A DNA stretch of 42,490 bases from NCBI GenBank assembly GCA_004356105.1, contig SMYC01000039.1, positions 1-42,490 of the forward strand. Reading direction: 5' to 3'. The DNA comes from Acidobacteriota bacterium. Its GTDB lineage: Bacteria > Acidobacteriota > Vicinamibacteria > Marinacidobacterales > SMYC01. The position numbers were made by a program, and so were the translations under genes. The notes beneath the pieces are model-generated. The model did not search any database and was not told where the DNA came from. It saw only the letters and a program-made list of their open reading frames with translations. Positions 36,101-42,490 of the stretch are shown here, piece by piece. Numbering within the stretch: position 1 is the stretch's first letter; each line of letters starts with the position of its first letter.

Positions 36101-36322
36101 AACTTTCTCGGAGAGCGCGAGATATTCGGAGAGCTCGCGCTCCTCGATCCCGAGCCGCGCTCCGCATCGGTCGAGGCTGTCGAAGAGACGCGGCTGTTCC
36201 GGTTGGATCGCAGTACTCTGTTCGAGCTCATGGAAGACAATGTCGGTGTCGTCAGCGGCATCATGCACGTGCTCTGCAGCCGCTTGCGGCGGATGACAGC
36301 CATCGCCACGGGAGGTAATTGA
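33113..36322 (+). CDS. Npt-type nucleotide transporter fused to HEAT repeats and a cyclic-nucleotide-binding domain
   Basis: This 1069-residue protein starts at GTG 33113. Residues about 1-430 form twelve helices of the ATP/ADP-translocase (Npt/AAA) superfamily, with a helix-loop break and sequence typical of its free-living bacterial branch (ETAASAFFLAQF, KHPLDNPSFKILYQPLP). Residues about 450-920 are HEAT-like helical repeats (HPSDDVRRYVLLQI, VPVVKAVGLRALAALGD, DRQVRRAALRAAGKRG). Residues about 940-1060 are a cNMP-binding jelly roll (FHKGEQGDSMYIIIHGRVRIF, FGELALLDPEPRSASVEA, with the RSA phosphate-binding Arg). Binding of cAMP or cGMP would therefore control transport or partner binding in the cytosol. 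Whether ATP, ADP or another nucleotide is carried is unknown. The MBL gene begins three bases downstream. Confidence 0.9.
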   Translation: MNSNNRFYAWLNLRPGEEKSASLMLLHSFFMGISTVFFETAASAFFLAQFDATALPYVYLAAAAVSISAGLGYTRLKDRLAFTPLMVGTLGMLFVLVCVMRLGLSVFQASWLVFSMMVAYRLISILTDLEFWAVAARLYDVQQSKRLFSLIGSGEVTARILGAFSVPLLVRWLGVANLLWISAAGLLLCALVLGAILRSFPEVRSQSTEGMSHGEKTRQRRKQSIGSIWRSRYFKLVFLLAFCAVLGKYFVDFAFLTQMQTRLHEVENLASFFGLFSGITQVFNLLIRVFISSRLLNRFGVGVGLLVLPAAHILCTIAIALVATAPAAMFWLVITNQGIYKTLKHPLDNPSFKILYQPLPRRERLAAQIVVEVIVTPIAIALAAVLMIVLGGSGPSTSALTYLMLANFAAWTIVASLVFREYGTALVRALEKRSLDRTSFSIEDEKSVTLIRSKLKSEYPEDVIFALDLLQRVDSASLEERWGELLTHPSDDVRRYVLLQIETHRPKSLVVAVGRLLSHESVPVVKAVGLRALAALGDPTNHVAGYLHDPDRAVERGALIGVLQALERPKGAARAQQRLEELAIASEPADRVLACKVLGDTVWHETSSILLSLLEDGDRQVRRAALRAAGKRGGSSTLEKVIHQLEEPRFRADASRALLDAPTEAAPLLAKAIVDLGFSCQARARMARLAGRLSSFDNHAALWQAYESSCELVRQEALLALSARGYSDRDEGTSAVLDRVENEVQKVAWELGALRDLRGESAFQPLSESLLAEVDQSRDQVLLLLSFIYDRQSILTARDNLRSSEKEKRAYAAEILEVTLPQEVKELTLPLTEDLEPGDRLQRLERRFPQETRHWTWLLRDVFAQNDRNIRNWTKACAIYGAATSSPGNGFKDDFARLSKDSNPLIAETSRWALQSAVADGRDRSRDMLTIEKVILLKGVGMFAHTSEDVLADVATILEEVELSPGEPVFHKGEQGDSMYIIIHGRVRIFDGEKTINFLGEREIFGELALLDPEPRSASVEAVEETRLFRLDRSTLFELMEDNVGVVSGIMHVLCSRLRRMTAIATGGN

Positions 36323-36325
36323 GCC

Positions 36326-37252
36326 ATGCCGACCAAGTCACTGGCCGGATCGCCGAGAGGCGATCTCGAGCTCGAGGTTTGGGGTGCGCGCGGTTCGCGC
36401 AACCTCACGCCGCCGACGTCCAAAATTGCGAACTATACGTCCTGTTATTCGTTGAAGGCGGGTGACGACCTGTTCGTCTTCGACGGAGGCCGCGGTCTAG
36501 GCCTGCTCAGCCACGCGGTGTCGAGCAAGCAGCGCTTTCGCAGCGTGAAACGGATTCATCTCTTCTTGAGCCACGCTCACATGGATCACTGGGAAGGCCT
36601 CAAGGATGCCGCCTGGTTCTGGCAAGCCCAAAACGGACTGAAGCTCACCATCCACGGGTCGAAAGAAACGATCGAGACTGTTCAGCGAGGCTACGGGCAT
36701 CCCGCTTACGTTCCTCTCGAAATCCTCGCCTCCTCTACGCTTCGCGATTTTACCTTCACGACGTGGAAAGCCGGCGAGAGCCGAGTCGTACGCGGCTTCC
36801 GTTTTCGTACCTTCGCGCTCAATCACTATAGCGGGATGGGCAACGACAAGAACCATCTTTCGACACTCGGCTACCGCCTCCGCTCGCGCGAAGGCTTCTC
36901 GTTCGCCTATCTTTGCGACCACGAGCCAACGGCCGAGACCGAGTCCATCGAAGCCAGCATGTTGAAGGACGCGAACGTCGCGATTGTGGACGCACACTTT
37001 CCGGACCGATCCCAGCACGCTTTCGGACACGGTTCCCAGGAGCACGCGGCCGCGCTTGCACGGCGCTTCCCGAAGACGTTCGTTTTGGCGGGACATCACG
37101 GGCCGACCGCGTCCGATGCCGCCATCAGACGGGCTCATCGACAACATGGCAAGTCGGTGCGAAATTTTGCCATCGCCGCGGAAGGCATGCGACTTCGATG
37201 GAACGTGCGCCGAGGCCTCTCCGTGTCCCGCAGGCAGATCGAACGGCCCTAA
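36326..37252 (+). CDS. Metallo-beta-lactamase-fold hydrolase
   Basis: This 308-residue protein has the dinuclear metal site of the MBL fold: SHAHMDHWEG (HxHxDH), a downstream His in the ALNHYSGMG region, Asp in AYLCDHEP and the last His in LAGHHGP. An N-terminal GARGSRN-type segment is typical of a branch often found beside signalling genes. GGAGG lies in the tail of the transporter gene, the ATG is three bases after its stop, so both are co-translated in order. A cyclic-nucleotide phosphodiesterase role is attractive, given the cyclase and cNMP-binding domains in the same region, but that is an inference from context; other phosphoester or thioester hydrolysis fits as well. Confidence 0.85.
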   Translation: MPTKSLAGSPRGDLELEVWGARGSRNLTPPTSKIANYTSCYSLKAGDDLFVFDGGRGLGLLSHAVSSKQRFRSVKRIHLFLSHAHMDHWEGLKDAAWFWQAQNGLKLTIHGSKETIETVQRGYGHPAYVPLEILASSTLRDFTFTTWKAGESRVVRGFRFRTFALNHYSGMGNDKNHLSTLGYRLRSREGFSFAYLCDHEPTAETESIEASMLKDANVAIVDAHFPDRSQHAFGHGSQEHAAALARRFPKTFVLAGHHGPTASDAAIRRAHRQHGKSVRNFAIAAEGMRLRWNVRRGLSVSRRQIERP

Positions 37253-37281
37253 AGGCAGGGGATGCGAGATAAAACTCAGAT

Positions 37282-37570
37282 CTGATTTGTCTTTTCATCC
37301 CCACCTCCCCTCCTATCCCCACCTCTCCTTGTCTTTTTGCGGTCTTTTAAAAGCAAGGGGAGGTGGGGATAAGAACGGGGATATGGGGATAAAAGTGAAG
37401 ACCTGATCTTTCTTTTCATCCCCCACCTCCCCTCCTATCACCATCTCTCCTTTTCTTTTTACGGTCTTTAAAAGCAAGGGGAGGTGGGGATAAGAACGGG
37501 GATGTGGGGATAAAAGTGAAGGTCTCCCCTCCTCCCCTCCTATCGCCACCTCTCCTTGCTTTTGCTCGAG
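37282..37570. repeat. 121-bp tandem repeat with long imperfect hairpins and G-quadruplex-forming tracts
   Basis: Two full copies (37282-37402 and 37403-37523) plus about 45 bases of a third fill the gap before the E1-beta gene. Each unit has a C-rich left arm and a G-rich right arm that are imperfect inverted repeats of about 35 bases. The right arms carry four GGGG tracts (37357-37388 and 37478-37509) with short loops, the form of a G-quadruplex; the left arms could form an i-motif. No gene is convincing here. Confidence 0.85.
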
Positions 37571-37623
37571 CGGGTCTTGTTCGAGGCGCGCGTGTTATAC
37601 TTCGCCGTTTTCTTGAGATTGCT

Positions 37624-38598
37624 ATGGCCGTCATCAGTTATTTGGATGCGATCAGTCACGCACTGCGGGAGGAAATGCGGCGTGACCCTACCGTGTTCCT
37701 CATGGGCGAAGATATCGGGGTTTTTGGCGGCGCGTTCAAAGTTACGCGCGGCTTCATCGAAGAGTTTGGTGAGGAGCGGGTCATCGATACACCGATCTCG
37801 GAGTCCGGCTTCACCGGTGCGGCCTGCGGCGCCGCGATCATGGGGTTCCGGCCCGTGGTCGAATTTCAATTCGCCGACTTCATCGCCTGCGCCTTCGATC
37901 AGATCGTCAACTTCGCTGCCAAGTGCTATTACCGGTGGGGCATTCCCGTTCCCGTCGTGTTTCGCGGACCGTCGGGTGGAGGTTTTCGGGGCGGGCCCTA
38001 TCACTCGCAAAACCCGGAAGCCTGGTTCACTCACGTGGCTGGGCTCAAAGTGGTGCAGCCTTCGACGCCGTACGAGGCCAAAGGACTCCTGAAGGCGGCG
38101 ATCCGCGACAACAATCCGGTCATTTATTTGGAGCACAAACATCTCTATCGTCGGATTCGCGAAGAGGTTCCGGACGAGGATTTCGAGATCCCGATCGGCG
38201 TGGCCGATGTCAAGCGCGACGGAACGGATCTCACGATCGTGACTTACGGCGCCATGGTGCATACTTGCCTCGGCGTGGCGGAGCGGCTCGCCGCCGAAGG
38301 CGCCGAGATAGAAGTCGTAGACCTCAGGAGTCTCGCACCGCTCGACAAAGACACGATTCTTGCGAGCGTTTCGAAGACGGGCAAAGCGCTCGTGGTCCAC
38401 GAGGCACAGCTCACATCCGGCATTGGCGGCGAAGTCGCCGCCATCATCGTCGAGAGCTGTTGGGACGCGCTCGACGCGCCCGTCAAACGGATCGGCGCGC
38501 TCGACGTACCCATCCCTTTCAGCCCTACGCTCGAAGACGCCGTTCTACCGTCGGAAGGGAAAATCGAAGCGACAGCACGCGAACTATTGGAGTATTGA
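37624..38598 (+). CDS. 2-oxoacid (pyruvate) dehydrogenase E1 component, beta subunit
   Basis: This 324-residue protein has the usual order of the alpha2beta2 E1-beta family: MGEDIGVFGGAFKVT near the start, a thiamine-pyrophosphate-binding half with EFQFADFIACAFDQIVN and FRGPSGGGFRGGPYHSQNPEAWF, and a C-terminal transketolase-like half (TIVTYGAMVHTCLGVAE, VVDLRSLAPLD). With E1-alpha it decarboxylates pyruvate or a branched-chain 2-oxoacid and reduces lipoyl groups. The start is ATG 37624 (MAVISYLDAI), not the open frame running back into the repeats. E2 follows after four bases; no E1-alpha is beside it. Confidence 0.93.
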   Translation: MAVISYLDAISHALREEMRRDPTVFLMGEDIGVFGGAFKVTRGFIEEFGEERVIDTPISESGFTGAACGAAIMGFRPVVEFQFADFIACAFDQIVNFAAKCYYRWGIPVPVVFRGPSGGGFRGGPYHSQNPEAWFTHVAGLKVVQPSTPYEAKGLLKAAIRDNNPVIYLEHKHLYRRIREEVPDEDFEIPIGVADVKRDGTDLTIVTYGAMVHTCLGVAERLAAEGAEIEVVDLRSLAPLDKDTILASVSKTGKALVVHEAQLTSGIGGEVAAIIVESCWDALDAPVKRIGALDVPIPFSPTLEDAVLPSEGKIEATARELLEY

Positions 38599-38602
38599 AA
38601 CC

Positions 38603-39949
38603 ATGTCGACAGAAGTCGTGATGCCGCAGATGGGCGAGAGCATCACGGAAGGCACGATCGTCAAATGGCTCAAGAAGCCCGGCGAGCGCATCGAACGGGA
38701 CGAGCCGCTATTCGAGATTACGACCGACAAGGTCGACACGGAAGTGCCGGCAGCGGCGGCCGGCGTGTTGGAGCAGATTCTCGTCCAGGAAGGCGAGACC
38801 GTGGCTGTCGGTACCGTCGTCGCGACGCTCGGGAACGCCACCGCCGGGGCGGCAACCGAGGCTTCGGCACAACCAAAAGAAAGCGCAGGGCATTTCCGTT
38901 CGTCGCATAAACCCAAGACGTTTCAGCGCAAGGCGAAGGCCGCGAACCCGCCTCCCCAGCCACCGCCGCCACCGGCGGCGGAGGCGGCGTCTGCGCACGC
39001 GGAAAGGGGCCAGAGACTCTCCCCTGCCGTGATCTCGCTCGCGAATCGGCATCGGCTGCCTATGGGAGAGCTCTTGTCGATCTCAGGCTCCGGAGCCGGC
39101 GGACGGATTACCAAGAAGGACGTGCAGGCCTACATTGAGCGCCGGCCGACGAGTCCGCCCTTCGCGACTCCCCTACAGGCCTTACAGGCACCGGCGCCGC
39201 CTCCAGTGGCAGCGTCTGCAACCGCGCCGCTTCCCCCGCCACAATATCTCTATCGCCCCGAGCCGGACGACAAGCTCATCCCGATGAGCGGCATGCGACA
39301 GCAAATCGCCGATCACATGATCTGGAGCCAGCAGATCTCAGCACAGGTGACGTCCTTCACCGAATGCGACATGCATCGCATCGCGCGCCATAGCGACGAG
39401 CACGGGGCACATTTCGAAGAGGCTGAAGGGGTACCGCTTTCGTTTACACCTTTCGTCGCCGAAGCGACGGTGCGCGCTCTCAAAGAATTCCCTATCTTCA
39501 ACGCCTCCGTCGTAGGCGACCAAATCGCACTCAAAAAACACGTGCACCTCGGCATTGCCGTAGCCCTGGAACAAGGCTTGATCGTTCCCGTAATCCGCGA
39601 CGCCGACGAAGCCAACTTCGTCGGGCTAGCGAGAAGCATTCACAAGGTCGCCGAGAAGGCGCGGCGTCATGGCCTCGTCCCCGAGGACGTGCAAGGCGCA
39701 ACGTTCACCATCACCAACCCCGGCATGTTCGGCGGACTTACCGGAACCCCGATGATCGCGCAACCTCAAGTCGCCATTCTCGGCCTCGGCGCCATTCAGA
39801 AAAAACCCGTCGTCGTCGACGACGCCATCGCGATCCGGCCGATCATGGTCCTCGCCCTCACGTTCGATCACCGCATCATTGACGGCGCGACCGGCTTCCA
39901 GTTCCTGGAGCGCATCCGAATCCGTCTCGAGCAATTCGACCTGCCCTGA
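38603..39949 (+). CDS. Dihydrolipoamide acyltransferase (E2) of a 2-oxoacid dehydrogenase complex
   Basis: This 448-residue protein has an N-terminal lipoyl domain with the lipoylated Lys43 in TTDKVDTEV. A Pro/Ala-rich mobile linker follows at about 95-135. The subunit-binding domain at about 135-175 contains RLSPAVISLANRHRLPMG and GSGAGGRITKKDVQAYI. A second linker precedes the catalytic acyltransferase domain at about 220-448, with the terminal His in TFDHRIIDGATG. The ATG at 38603 has GGAG in the end of the E1-beta gene. It acts in the cytosol as the core of the complex and moves the acyl group to CoA. E3 (lipoamide dehydrogenase) is not in the window. Confidence 0.93.
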   Translation: MSTEVVMPQMGESITEGTIVKWLKKPGERIERDEPLFEITTDKVDTEVPAAAAGVLEQILVQEGETVAVGTVVATLGNATAGAATEASAQPKESAGHFRSSHKPKTFQRKAKAANPPPQPPPPPAAEAASAHAERGQRLSPAVISLANRHRLPMGELLSISGSGAGGRITKKDVQAYIERRPTSPPFATPLQALQAPAPPPVAASATAPLPPPQYLYRPEPDDKLIPMSGMRQQIADHMIWSQQISAQVTSFTECDMHRIARHSDEHGAHFEEAEGVPLSFTPFVAEATVRALKEFPIFNASVVGDQIALKKHVHLGIAVALEQGLIVPVIRDADEANFVGLARSIHKVAEKARRHGLVPEDVQGATFTITNPGMFGGLTGTPMIAQPQVAILGLGAIQKKPVVVDDAIAIRPIMVLALTFDHRIIDGATGFQFLERIRIRLEQFDLP

Positions 39950-40018
39950 GGGTCCGCGACTTCGCATCCACCTCGAGAATATTGGATGCCGAACGCTGAT
40001 TCCTGTTAAAGTGCACCT

Positions 40019-40789
40019 ATGGCCGAAGAGCCGAAGCTCGCTCTGTTCATCGATCTCGAAAATGTTGCGCTAGGTGCTACCGAAGCCAAGTTCGATCAGT
40101 TCAACATTAGCCGCGTTTTGACGCGGATCGTCGAGAAAGGCAAGATCGTCGTCAAGAAAGCCTACGCGGATTTCGGCGTACACAAGAAATACAAGAAATC
40201 GCTCCACGAAGCGGGAATCGAGCTCATCGACATCCCGCAGCGGCGCTATACCGGGAAGAACAGCGCCGACATCAAGATGGTCGTCGACGCCATGGATCTT
40301 TGCTATTCCAAAGACCACATCAACTACTTCGTGCTCGTCTCAGGCGATAGCGACTTCGCGCCGCTCGTCGCCAAGCTCAAGGAGAACGACAAGACGGTGA
40401 TCGGCCTCGGACTCCGGAAATCGACATCCGACTTGCTCGCGGCCTCATGTGACGAGTTTATTTTCTACGACGATCTCATCGAGAAGTCCAAGTCCCAGCG
40501 CGTGTCTCGAGGCCTCGCGAGCCTCCCGAAAAAGAAACAGAAGCCTTTCGCGATGCTCCTCGACGCCATGGAAGCTTTGCGCCGCGAAGACAAGCAAATT
40601 CTGTGGAGCTCGATGGTCAAACAGACCGCGAAAAGGAAGGAGCCGTCGTTCAGCGAGACGACTTACGGCTATTCAAACTTTAGCGAGCTCGTCGAAGATG
40701 GCGCGCGGCTCGGGCTTTTCAAGATCACGAAGGACGAGAAGAGTGGTTCCTACGTAATGTCCGAGATCGCGGCTAGCACGCGGCGCTAA
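40019..40789 (+). CDS. NYN-domain ribonuclease-like protein with C-terminal LOTUS/OST-HTH domain
   Basis: This 256-residue protein has an N-terminal NYN (LabA/DUF88-like PIN-fold) domain, about 1-150, with the acidic metal-site residues in LFIDLENV, SADIKMVVDAMDL and LVSGDSDFAPLV. A basic linker (PKKKQK) follows. The C-terminal helix-turn-helix-like domain, about 180-250, resembles a LOTUS/OST-HTH module (SFSETTYGYSNFSELVEDGARLGLF), which binds RNA, often structured or G-rich. Together these suggest an RNA-processing or RNA-decay enzyme, but the substrate is unknown. It ends 30 bases from the convergent H1-tailed gene. Confidence 0.88.
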   Translation: MAEEPKLALFIDLENVALGATEAKFDQFNISRVLTRIVEKGKIVVKKAYADFGVHKKYKKSLHEAGIELIDIPQRRYTGKNSADIKMVVDAMDLCYSKDHINYFVLVSGDSDFAPLVAKLKENDKTVIGLGLRKSTSDLLAASCDEFIFYDDLIEKSKSQRVSRGLASLPKKKQKPFAMLLDAMEALRREDKQILWSSMVKQTAKRKEPSFSETTYGYSNFSELVEDGARLGLFKITKDEKSGSYVMSEIAASTRR

Positions 40790-40804
40790 GCCGTCCCGTC
40801 CCGT

Positions 40805-40817
40805 CCCGCTTCGCGGG
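40805..40817. terminator. Small GC hairpin between converging genes
   Basis: A five-bp stem (CCCGC-TTC-GCGGG) lies in the 30-base gap between two converging genes, after the CGTCC units. It is a weak bidirectional terminator candidate, with no T run. Confidence 0.45.
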
Positions 40818-40819
40818 GC

Positions 40820-41125
40820 TCAAGCCTTCTTTGTGGTTTTCTTCGTGGCTTTGGAAGCCTTGGTGGTCTTCTTCTTGGTAGTTGTCTTCTTGGCCGCCGC
40901 TTTCTTGGTGGTCTCCTTCTTGGTGGTGGTGGTCGCGGCCTTCTTTCGCGCGCGTCGCCGCTTCGGAGGCGGCTCCTCGCTCGACTGCAACGAAACGAGA
41001 CGTGTCAGAAACTTCTTGCTGCCATGCTCATCAAACTCGATGATCGTATATTGAGAATCGGCTTCGGAGATGACCCCGAGGCCGTACTTTTCGTGAACAA
41101 CGCGCTGGGACACCGACAATTTCAT
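40820..41125 (-). CDS. Tudor-like small protein with histone-H1-like lysine/threonine tail
   Basis: This is a protein of 101 residues. Residues about 1-45 (SQRVVHEKYGLGVISEADSQ, then IIEFDEHGSKKFL) form a small beta barrel like the C-terminal Tudor-like domain of UvrD/Rep helicases or CarD-type RNA-polymerase contacts. The rest, about 55-101, is a low-complexity tail of KKTTK, KAAAK and TTTKK repeats, as in histone H1-like proteins of bacteria. It probably binds DNA or nucleoid-bound machines. The ATG at 41125 precedes the folded part; the frame stays open for about 63 more codons but without a folded domain. The T/K repeats can vary in number by slippage. Confidence 0.78.
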   Translation of the reverse strand: MKLSVSQRVVHEKYGLGVISEADSQYTIIEFDEHGSKKFLTRLVSLQSSEEPPPKRRRARKKAATTTTKKETTKKAAAKKTTTKKKTTKASKATKKTTKKA

Positions 41126-41279
41126 GGACGATATTCTATCGCAATCGAGGCACGCGCCGCAGAAAAGGACACCAGAACATAAAGCGCGGACAGTCAAGCA
41201 TTTTTGAAAAAAAGGGCCAATCCACGGGCGATCAGACTCGCGAGAGTTCTTTTCTCCGTAACCTGAGGGGGGGATTTCA

Positions 41280-42428
41280 TTGAGCACTTTGCCGAGAACG
41301 GAACACGATACCAAAATCGCGACCTTGAGCGAGCTCGAGGATCGCCAACCGGTCTATGCACTTGTCGGGGGCGTCGATCTCGTGGTCATTCGATTTGATG
41401 ACGAGGTTTCGGTTTTATATGGGCGTTGCCAGCACCGCGACGCGCTCATGGCCGACGGCCACATCGATGGACACAACCTGATCTGCGGCGTCCACGGTTG
41501 GGACTACCGGTACGACACGGGCGTGAGCGAGTACAACAACGCCGAGCGCCTCGAGAAATTCAGTACGTTCATCGACCGCGATGCAGACGCGGTGCTCGTG
41601 GACGCTTCGGAAATCGCCGCGTTCGAGTCCGTCCATCCACAATATTTCAAACGCGACGAATATCTCGGGCTCTATCAGGACATGCATGGAGGCTCCGAAG
41701 AGCCAAAAAATGTCTACATCCAGTCGCTCGCCCGCGACGGCCTATCGAAAACGGGGCATCACGGAGCGGTCACCGCCATGGGCGTTCGCCTCGACACGCT
41801 CCCGGGCTGGGACGACATCCAAATCCTGACGGCGCAGCTCGCACGCTTGCCGCTTCTCGACGACGCTCCCGTCGGCACCGAGCTCGTCATCGGTCCGAGC
41901 GCCCAAAAGCCCCTCGTCTTGGACATCCCGCTCTTCGTGAGCGACATGAGCTTCGGCGCGCTGAGTCAAGAAGCCAAAATCGCGCTCGCGACGGGTGCTA
42001 CGATGGCGGGGACGGGTATCTGCTCGGGTGAAGGCGGGATGCTTCCCGAGGAGCAAGAGGCCGCAAGCCGCTATTTCTATGAGCTCGCCTCGGCGAGATT
42101 CGGCTACAGCCTCGAGAAAGTCAAAAAGTGCCAGGCATTTCATTTCAAAGGCGGCCAAGGTGCAAAGACCGGAACCGGCGGACACCTGCCGGGCAAGAAA
42201 GTCTCCGAGAAAATCGCTGCCGTGCGCGGGCTGAAACCAGGAGAGCCCGCCATCAGCCCGTCCCGTTTTCCCGATCTCGGCACAGTCGAGGATTTTCGCA
42301 AAGTGGCCGAGGAGGTCCGCGACGCCACAGGGGGTATCCCCATAGGATTCAAATCAACTACCACCCGCATAGCGGGTGGTTTGATGAAGGCCCCTCGAAG
42401 GGGCCTCCACCGTACGGAAGGGGGCTAA
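41280..42428 (+). pseudogene. Rieske 2Fe-2S plus glutamate-synthase-like FMN enzyme, interrupted by an insertion
   Basis: The reading starts at TTG 41280 behind a run of G, and about 357 residues are native. A Rieske domain at about 20-110 has the ligand pairs Cys50/His52 (GRCQHRD) and Cys69/His72 (CGVHGWDY). A glutamate-synthase-like FMN domain follows (SDMSFGALSQEAKIALA, CSGEGGMLPEE, FKGGQGAKTGTGGHLPG, KKVSEKIAAVRGL). At GGIPIGFK, where homologues go on with the FMN/substrate loop, the sequence turns into an IS200/IS605-type end and stops after 24 foreign codons at 42428. The C-terminal third is cut away from this part. The intact enzyme likely moves electrons from a Rieske centre to an FMN amidotransferase- or imino-group reduction. 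Confidence 0.85.
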
Positions 42429-42490
42429 AGCCCCCTGAGGTTCAGCTGTTCCTGACGCTTTTCCTCTTCCTCTTGGTTTCGGATGTACTC
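42354..42490. mobile_element. Right end of an IS200/IS605-family element
   Basis: From about 42354 the sequence has three compact hairpins typical of IS200/IS605 ends: 42360-42380 (ACCACCCGC-ATA-GCGGGTGGT), 42388-42406 (AGGCCCCT-CGA-AGGGGCCT) and 42419-42436 (AGGGGGCT-AA-AGCCCCCT). The stop codon of the transposase lies in the third. There is no terminal inverted repeat pair, as expected for this family. The exact left boundary within AAATCAACT cannot be fixed from one end. Confidence 0.8.
42425..42490 (-). CDS. tnpA: C-terminus of an IS200-type (Y1) transposase, rest outside window
   Basis: Reading the minus strand from the window edge gives EYIRNQEEEEKRQEQLNLRG, then Leu, then TAG at 42427-42425. 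The YIxNQEE segment is the last helix of IS200/IS605 TnpA proteins. Only 21 residues are visible; the catalytic Tyr and HUH motif lie outside. Confidence 0.75.
   Translation of the reverse strand, partial: EYIRNQEEEEKRQEQLNLRGL

Noticed and set aside
37282..37570. CRISPR array
   Set aside because: Units are 121 bp, tandem without unique spacers, and no cas genes are near.
37504..37623. Upstream extension of the E1-beta frame
   Set aside because: The extra residues come from the repeat array; the family start is at ATG 37624.
37313..37634. Short minus-strand frames within the repeats
   Set aside because: They repeat with the DNA unit and have no start signal or fold.

Overview
The window looks like a chromosomal segment of a free-living, GC-rich, Gram-negative bacterium. 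It carries a TonB-type outer-membrane receptor with an N-terminal carboxypeptidase-regulatory-like domain, a porin, CcmC/CcmD haem handling, a Tat signal, and many two-component and FHA/GAF proteins. The large carboxypeptidase-regulatory-like TonB receptor and the gene mix point to Acidobacteriota or a nearby lineage. That is an inference; no rRNA, tRNA or marker gene is present to settle it. I saw no CRISPR array, prophage or replication origin.

Layout. 1-1.03 kb (minus): a sodium:solute symporter running off the edge and its small partner protein, whose tail carries an in-frame 81-bp DNA duplication. 1.1-1.4 kb: a SpoIIE/RsbU phosphatase stump. 1.47-3.75 kb: a lipoprotein fusing a serine beta-lactamase-like domain to a VanX-like D,D-dipeptidase, closed by a perfect 19-bp bidirectional terminator that also encodes the ends of both converging genes. 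4.2-6.3 kb: an MFS transporter divergent from ccmC-ccmD. 6.3-9.5 kb: two short-chain dehydrogenases, a cupin and a frameshifted neurotransmitter:sodium symporter. 9.5-11.4 kb (minus): a membrane GAF protein and an FHA-PATAN protein. 11.6-18.2 kb: a malate/lactate dehydrogenase, then a three-gene minus operon (thioesterase, PLP enzyme, hydroxyacyl-CoA dehydrogenase/enoyl-CoA hydratase) and a mechanosensitive-channel-like protein.

18.3-24.9 kb is a plus-strand unit: TonB receptor, a Zn-ribbon/PqqD-like/M50/HlyD fusion, and a Tat-exported PLP enzyme, ended by a strong intrinsic terminator. 25-37.3 kb is a dense signalling island. It has a kinase gene relic, a cyclic-nucleotide-binding-like protein, a HisKA-receiver-adenylate cyclase, a lone receiver on the other strand, then porin, a small phosphate-binding-like periplasmic protein, a hybrid histidine kinase, a 1069-residue Npt-type nucleotide transporter fused to HEAT repeats and a cyclic-nucleotide-binding domain, and a metallo-beta-lactamase-fold hydrolase. 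This is the best candidate for an undescribed system: it holds a possible maker, reader, and perhaps destroyer of a cyclic nucleotide, together with a transporter.

37.28-37.57 kb is a G-quadruplex-capable hairpin repeat. It is followed by pyruvate/2-oxoacid dehydrogenase E1-beta and E2 (no E1-alpha alongside), an NYN-LOTUS protein, and a histone-H1-tailed small protein. The window closes with a Rieske/glutamate-synthase-like gene cut by the end of an IS200/IS605-type element whose transposase runs off the window.
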